A stretch of DNA of 64,000 bases from CAVSPO01 sp963730005 (GTDB taxonomy: Bacteria; Actinomycetota; Actinomycetes; Propionibacteriales; Propionibacteriaceae): NCBI GenBank assembly GCA_963730005.1, contig CAVSPO010000019.1, positions 53,219-117,218 on the forward strand, read 5' to 3'. Position 1 is the stretch's first letter; the number at the start of each line of letters is the position of its first letter. This document shows positions 61,375 through 64,000 of the stretch, in pieces. The notes beneath the pieces were generated by a model. That model was given only the letters and a program-made list of their open reading frames with translations. It made no database searches and was not told where the DNA came from. The position numbers and the translations under genes are program-made.

Positions 61375-61656
61375 TCACTTTGGCAGGAAGGCGCTGAGCT
61401 GGCCCATCCAGTCGATCACGACGCGCAACAGGGCGTTCTTCGTTTGGTCATCGGTGACCACGCTGTAGAGCACGAGGGCAAACGCGACCGCGGCCAGGAT
61501 GCCGACCGCGTACTCAGCTGTCACCATGCCACGATGCAGGGCCCTGCGCAGCGGCCCGGAATGGGCCTCGACCAGTGCGGCACAGTGAGCGGGCTGAGGC
61601 TCGGCGTCGATACGGGCGAGCGCAGGGACGATGATGGTGTCCACCGGAATGGTCAT
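61375..61656 (-). CDS. DUF4244 Flp-pilin-like protein
   Basis: 93 residues from ATG 61656 (AGAGGAA upstream). A polar N-terminal leader is followed by RGMVTAEYAVGILAAVAFAL, a prepilin-like G/MVTAEYA cleavage site with hydrophobic stem, and a short tail. It is probably the major pilin of the small Tad system. The expected tadA, tadB and tadC genes do not lie upstream. Confidence 0.82.
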   Translation of the reverse strand: MTIPVDTIIVPALARIDAEPQPAHCAALVEAHSGPLRRALHRGMVTAEYAVGILAAVAFALVLYSVVTDDQTKNALLRVVIDWMGQLSAFLPK

Positions 61657-61847
61657 GGGAGGTTCCTCTCGGACGAGCTCTTGTGTCAGCACCCGCCCTT
61701 CGCGGGGGCACCAACACCATCCCCGCAGACCCGCCGAACGATCAGCGGGACAACACCGCTGTGGACAACCAGCAGGTGGACCTGTCGCTGTGGACAACTC
61801 GTCGCATCGGTCGACGCCCCGGGAAGAGAAGCAGGAGCTGCGCCGGA

Positions 61848-62467
61848 TCAGCCGGGCTTGCGCGCCGTCAGCAGGAACACGTCGAACGTGTGCTCGGAGT
61901 CCTCATTTCGCTTGGTCAGCGTGGTGGCGGTGCGGAATGCAGGCTGCTCGAAGCCTGCGGCGAGGACGTCCTCCTTGAGGGCATGACGGTGGAAGCCAGT
62001 GTGCCCGCCGAAATCGTCGGGGTGAAAGTGGTTGCCGTGGTCGTGATCGAGGTCGGCGATGGCAACCCACCCGCCTGGATTGACAGCGGCAAACATCGCG
62101 CGCAGGATGGCGGCGGTGTCGTCGATGTGGTGCAGCACCAGCGAGCTGTAGACGAGGTCGTACGTTGCTGGCGCGGGCTGGGTGGCAAGGTCGAGATCGA
62201 CCAGGGTGAACCGCGCGGCGTCCGGGCGCCCGACGAGGCGCTCAGCGGCTACTTCACGCATGCCCGCAGATGAGTCAGCCAGTGTGATGTGCCCGACGAA
62301 GGGCGCCATTTCCCAGCTCAGGGTGCCGGTGCCACAGCCGTAGTCGAGCGCGTCATCGCGACGGACAGCGGAATCGCGTCTGCGATCGCCGCCGCGATGG
62401 CACGCGACCGTGTGACCTTGTCGGGCGTGTCGTACACGCGGGACATCTCGTCGAAGTTGATGGGCAC
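61848..62467 (-). pseudogene. SAM-dependent methyltransferase, frameshifted
   Basis: A GTG at 62467 opens PINFDEMSRVYDTPDKVTRS and the reading continues to ADAIPLSV, then leaves frame (stop after TTAVAPAP). The other frame resumes with DDALDYGCGTGTLSWEMAPF, which is the SAM-binding motif I, followed by HITLADSSAGM and YDLVYSSLVLHHID to the end at 61848. A one-base change near 62360 would give a class I methyltransferase of about 206 residues. The substrate is unknown. Confidence 0.75.
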
Positions 62468-62585
62468 GCAGTCATTCTGACAGCTGACCGCCCACGCACA
62501 AGCGCTCGTGCGCCGGCCGGCAGCGCCAACTGGGGCGCGCCAGCCGTCGCGCTCCGCCGGGGGGTGATGATGCTCCTATTGGGTG

Positions 62586-63785
62586 TCAAGCGGCGTCGAG
62601 CCAGGCGCGGTAGCGGGTGGCGAGTTCGTTGTTGGGTCGTCGTCCGAGTTCAAGTTCGCCGATGCGTGCTGGCCAGACGCCGAGGTGCTGGGCTGCGGCG
62701 GTGAGGGTGAGGTTCTTGGCTCGGCGGGCGGGCCGGAGGTCGCTGTAGTCGGGGACGGCGCAGTGTCCGGCCAGTGCCTGGAACACCTCGCGGGCGACGG
62801 CGCGTTTGAGGGCACGGAAGACGGCTTTGGTGGTCCAGCCCTTGGCCAGGTGAGCATCGCGGTAGGCGCGGGTCGCAGGGTCGTAGGACAGACGGACCTT
62901 GACGATGTGGTGCAGGGCGGCGTTGGCTTGCCGGTCCCCGCCACGGGATAGGCGGTGACGGTCGGTGCGACCGGAGCTGACCGGGATCGGGGCGGTGCCG
63001 CACAAGGCGGCGAACGAGGCCGAGCTGCGGAGCCGGTCGGGGTTGTCACCGGCGGTGATCAGCAACTGGGCTCCGATGACCGGCCCGACACCTTTGATGG
63101 CCATCAGGCCGGGGTTGGCGGAGATGGCGCGTGCGGCCATCCGGGCCTCAAGGTCGGTGATCTCCTGGCCGAGGTCGCGGTGGCGTCGAGCCAGGGCGCG
63201 CAGGGCGTGCATGGTGTCGGCCAGATCAGGATTGGCTTGCTGTTCGGGACGCGTGTTGGCCAGGCTGCCAACGAGTTTCGCCTCTGACAAGTCGCGGTAC
63301 CGGTCCCGCAGCCGAGCAGGCGCGTTGACCAGCAGCGCACCAATCTGACGCCACGCCGCCTGCTGGGCCTTGACCGCGGAACGGCGCGTGACGGTCAGGG
63401 CACGTAGCGGTTCGATCGAAGCGCGCTTGGGGTCTGTGCTGGCCTCGCCAGTCAACACCGACCGAGCTGCCCGGTAGGCGTCGAGTTGGTCGGTCTTGCC
63501 TTGCCGCCTGCGCTCGGCGGGGCGGGTGCGGTTGACCTCGACGACCCGGATCCCGGCCGCGATCACCGCGGTGGTGATGCCCACGCCGTAGCTGGAGGTG
63601 CCCTCGATGCCGACCGCTTGGAGGGGGCCGTGCTCGATTAGCCACGCGACCGCGCGGCGGTATCCGCCTTCCGTCGTGGGGAACTCGCGGTCCGCGACCG
63701 GCTGCCCGACCGCGGTGATGACCGCGACGTGGATGGTGTCCTTGTGAGAGTCGACGCCGCCGATTCCGCACTCTGGGTTTGTCAT
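62586..63785 (-). CDS. IS110-family transposase
   Basis: 399 residues from ATG 63785. An N-terminal RuvC-like DEDD domain (GGVDSHKDTIHVAV, then GIEGTSSYG and GKTDQLDAYRAAR) and a C-terminal Tnp domain with the conserved serine region (AIKGVGPVIGAQLL, SFAALCGTAPIPVSSGRTDR) mark the IS110 family. These recombinases are guided by an RNA encoded in the element's non-coding end. The protein appears full length. The element's ends are not delimited, since IS110 elements lack terminal inverted repeats. Confidence 0.93.
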   Translation of the reverse strand: MTNPECGIGGVDSHKDTIHVAVITAVGQPVADREFPTTEGGYRRAVAWLIEHGPLQAVGIEGTSSYGVGITTAVIAAGIRVVEVNRTRPAERRRQGKTDQLDAYRAARSVLTGEASTDPKRASIEPLRALTVTRRSAVKAQQAAWRQIGALLVNAPARLRDRYRDLSEAKLVGSLANTRPEQQANPDLADTMHALRALARRHRDLGQEITDLEARMAARAISANPGLMAIKGVGPVIGAQLLITAGDNPDRLRSSASFAALCGTAPIPVSSGRTDRHRLSRGGDRQANAALHHIVKVRLSYDPATRAYRDAHLAKGWTTKAVFRALKRAVAREVFQALAGHCAVPDYSDLRPARRAKNLTLTAAAQHLGVWPARIGELELGRRPNNELATRYRAWLDAA

Positions 63786-64000
63786 GATTGGTGATGCCTT
63801 CCGTTCCGGTGGGTCGACACCGGCCGGACCGGTCAGACAGGACATACACCAGGCCCCCGCATGGGCCAGGCTCGTATTAGGTCATGCCCGACCGGCCGGT
63901 GCCGTTCAACGCTGAAGGGGGCCGGACTGATCAGTCCATCGGTAACCCAGCAGGGCACCAGTCAGATTTCGGGTCACGACCCCCGTCCAGCCATACCAGC
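63786..64000 (-). ncRNA. Candidate bridge-RNA region of the IS110 element (partial)
   Basis: The 215 bases upstream of the transposase to the window edge hold no gene. In IS110-group elements this left non-coding end encodes the bridge RNA. GC-rich inverted stretches are present (for example CCGGCCGGACCGG near 63822 and CCGACCGGCCGG near 63890) that could form stem-loops. The assignment rests on position only. Confidence 0.35.

Overview
The window reads as chromosomal DNA of a high-GC Gram-positive actinobacterium, most probably of the Propionibacteriaceae. The grounds are: a very large protein that I assign to the pyrophosphate-dependent PEP carboxykinase seen in propionibacteria; a complete menaquinone gene set; LigD with the mycobacterial domain order; a polyprenol-phosphate mannosyltransferase; System II cytochrome c maturation genes; and the actinobacterial helicase/TadE neighbourhood near the right end. 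This is inferred from gene content only.

Layout. 0-16 kb is mostly housekeeping: ndk, an orphan solute-binding lipoprotein, a hotdog thioesterase, a CPA2 cation/proton antiporter, the PEP carboxykinase, a HerA-like ATPase, a LytR_C protein, pyrB with a putative PyrL-type attenuator, ligD, tRNA-Ser(CGA), tadA with its partner gene, and upp. 16-24 kb holds yceI and, divergent from it, an operon of unknown pathway (old-yellow-enzyme-type reductase, short-chain dehydrogenase, acetoacetate decarboxylase family protein, duplicated membrane protein). It is followed by a cold-shock gene, a frameshifted agmatinase and a Ppm1-type mannosyltransferase. 24.5-31.2 kb is one operon for ammonifying nitrite reduction: nrfH, nrfA, a TPR protein, ccdA, resB, ccsB and a TlpA/ResA thioredoxin. 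NrfA has CxxCH instead of CxxCK at its first heme site.

31.3-38 kb is a decayed accessory block: a truncated SDR, scrambled ORF remnants, an HsdR without its nuclease end and with a frameshift, an intact Fic protein flanked by related palindromes, and a pRiA4b ORF-3 pseudogene broken in several places. 38-44 kb is the menaquinone locus: menE and menB on the minus strand, menF, menC and menD on the plus strand. 44-51 kb is a sugar-acid catabolic operon (ABC importer, galactonate-dehydratase-like enzyme, KDPG/KDPGal aldolase, KDG-type kinase) with its likely MsiK/UgpC-type ATPase convergent on the other strand.

51-64 kb is increasingly repeat-rich: trpB2, a frameshifted hydrolase, two copies of a lipoprotein gene separated by an IS3-family element and a YccF gene, two copies of a 96-bp palindromic repeat, a 59-bp tandem repeat, the DECH-type helicase with TadE-like and DUF4244 genes on the opposite strand, a frameshifted methyltransferase, and an IS110-family transposase whose upstream non-coding end runs off the window.

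Single-base frameshifts recur in at least six genes, mostly in the accessory parts. Real decay and residual assembly errors cannot be told apart from the sequence alone.
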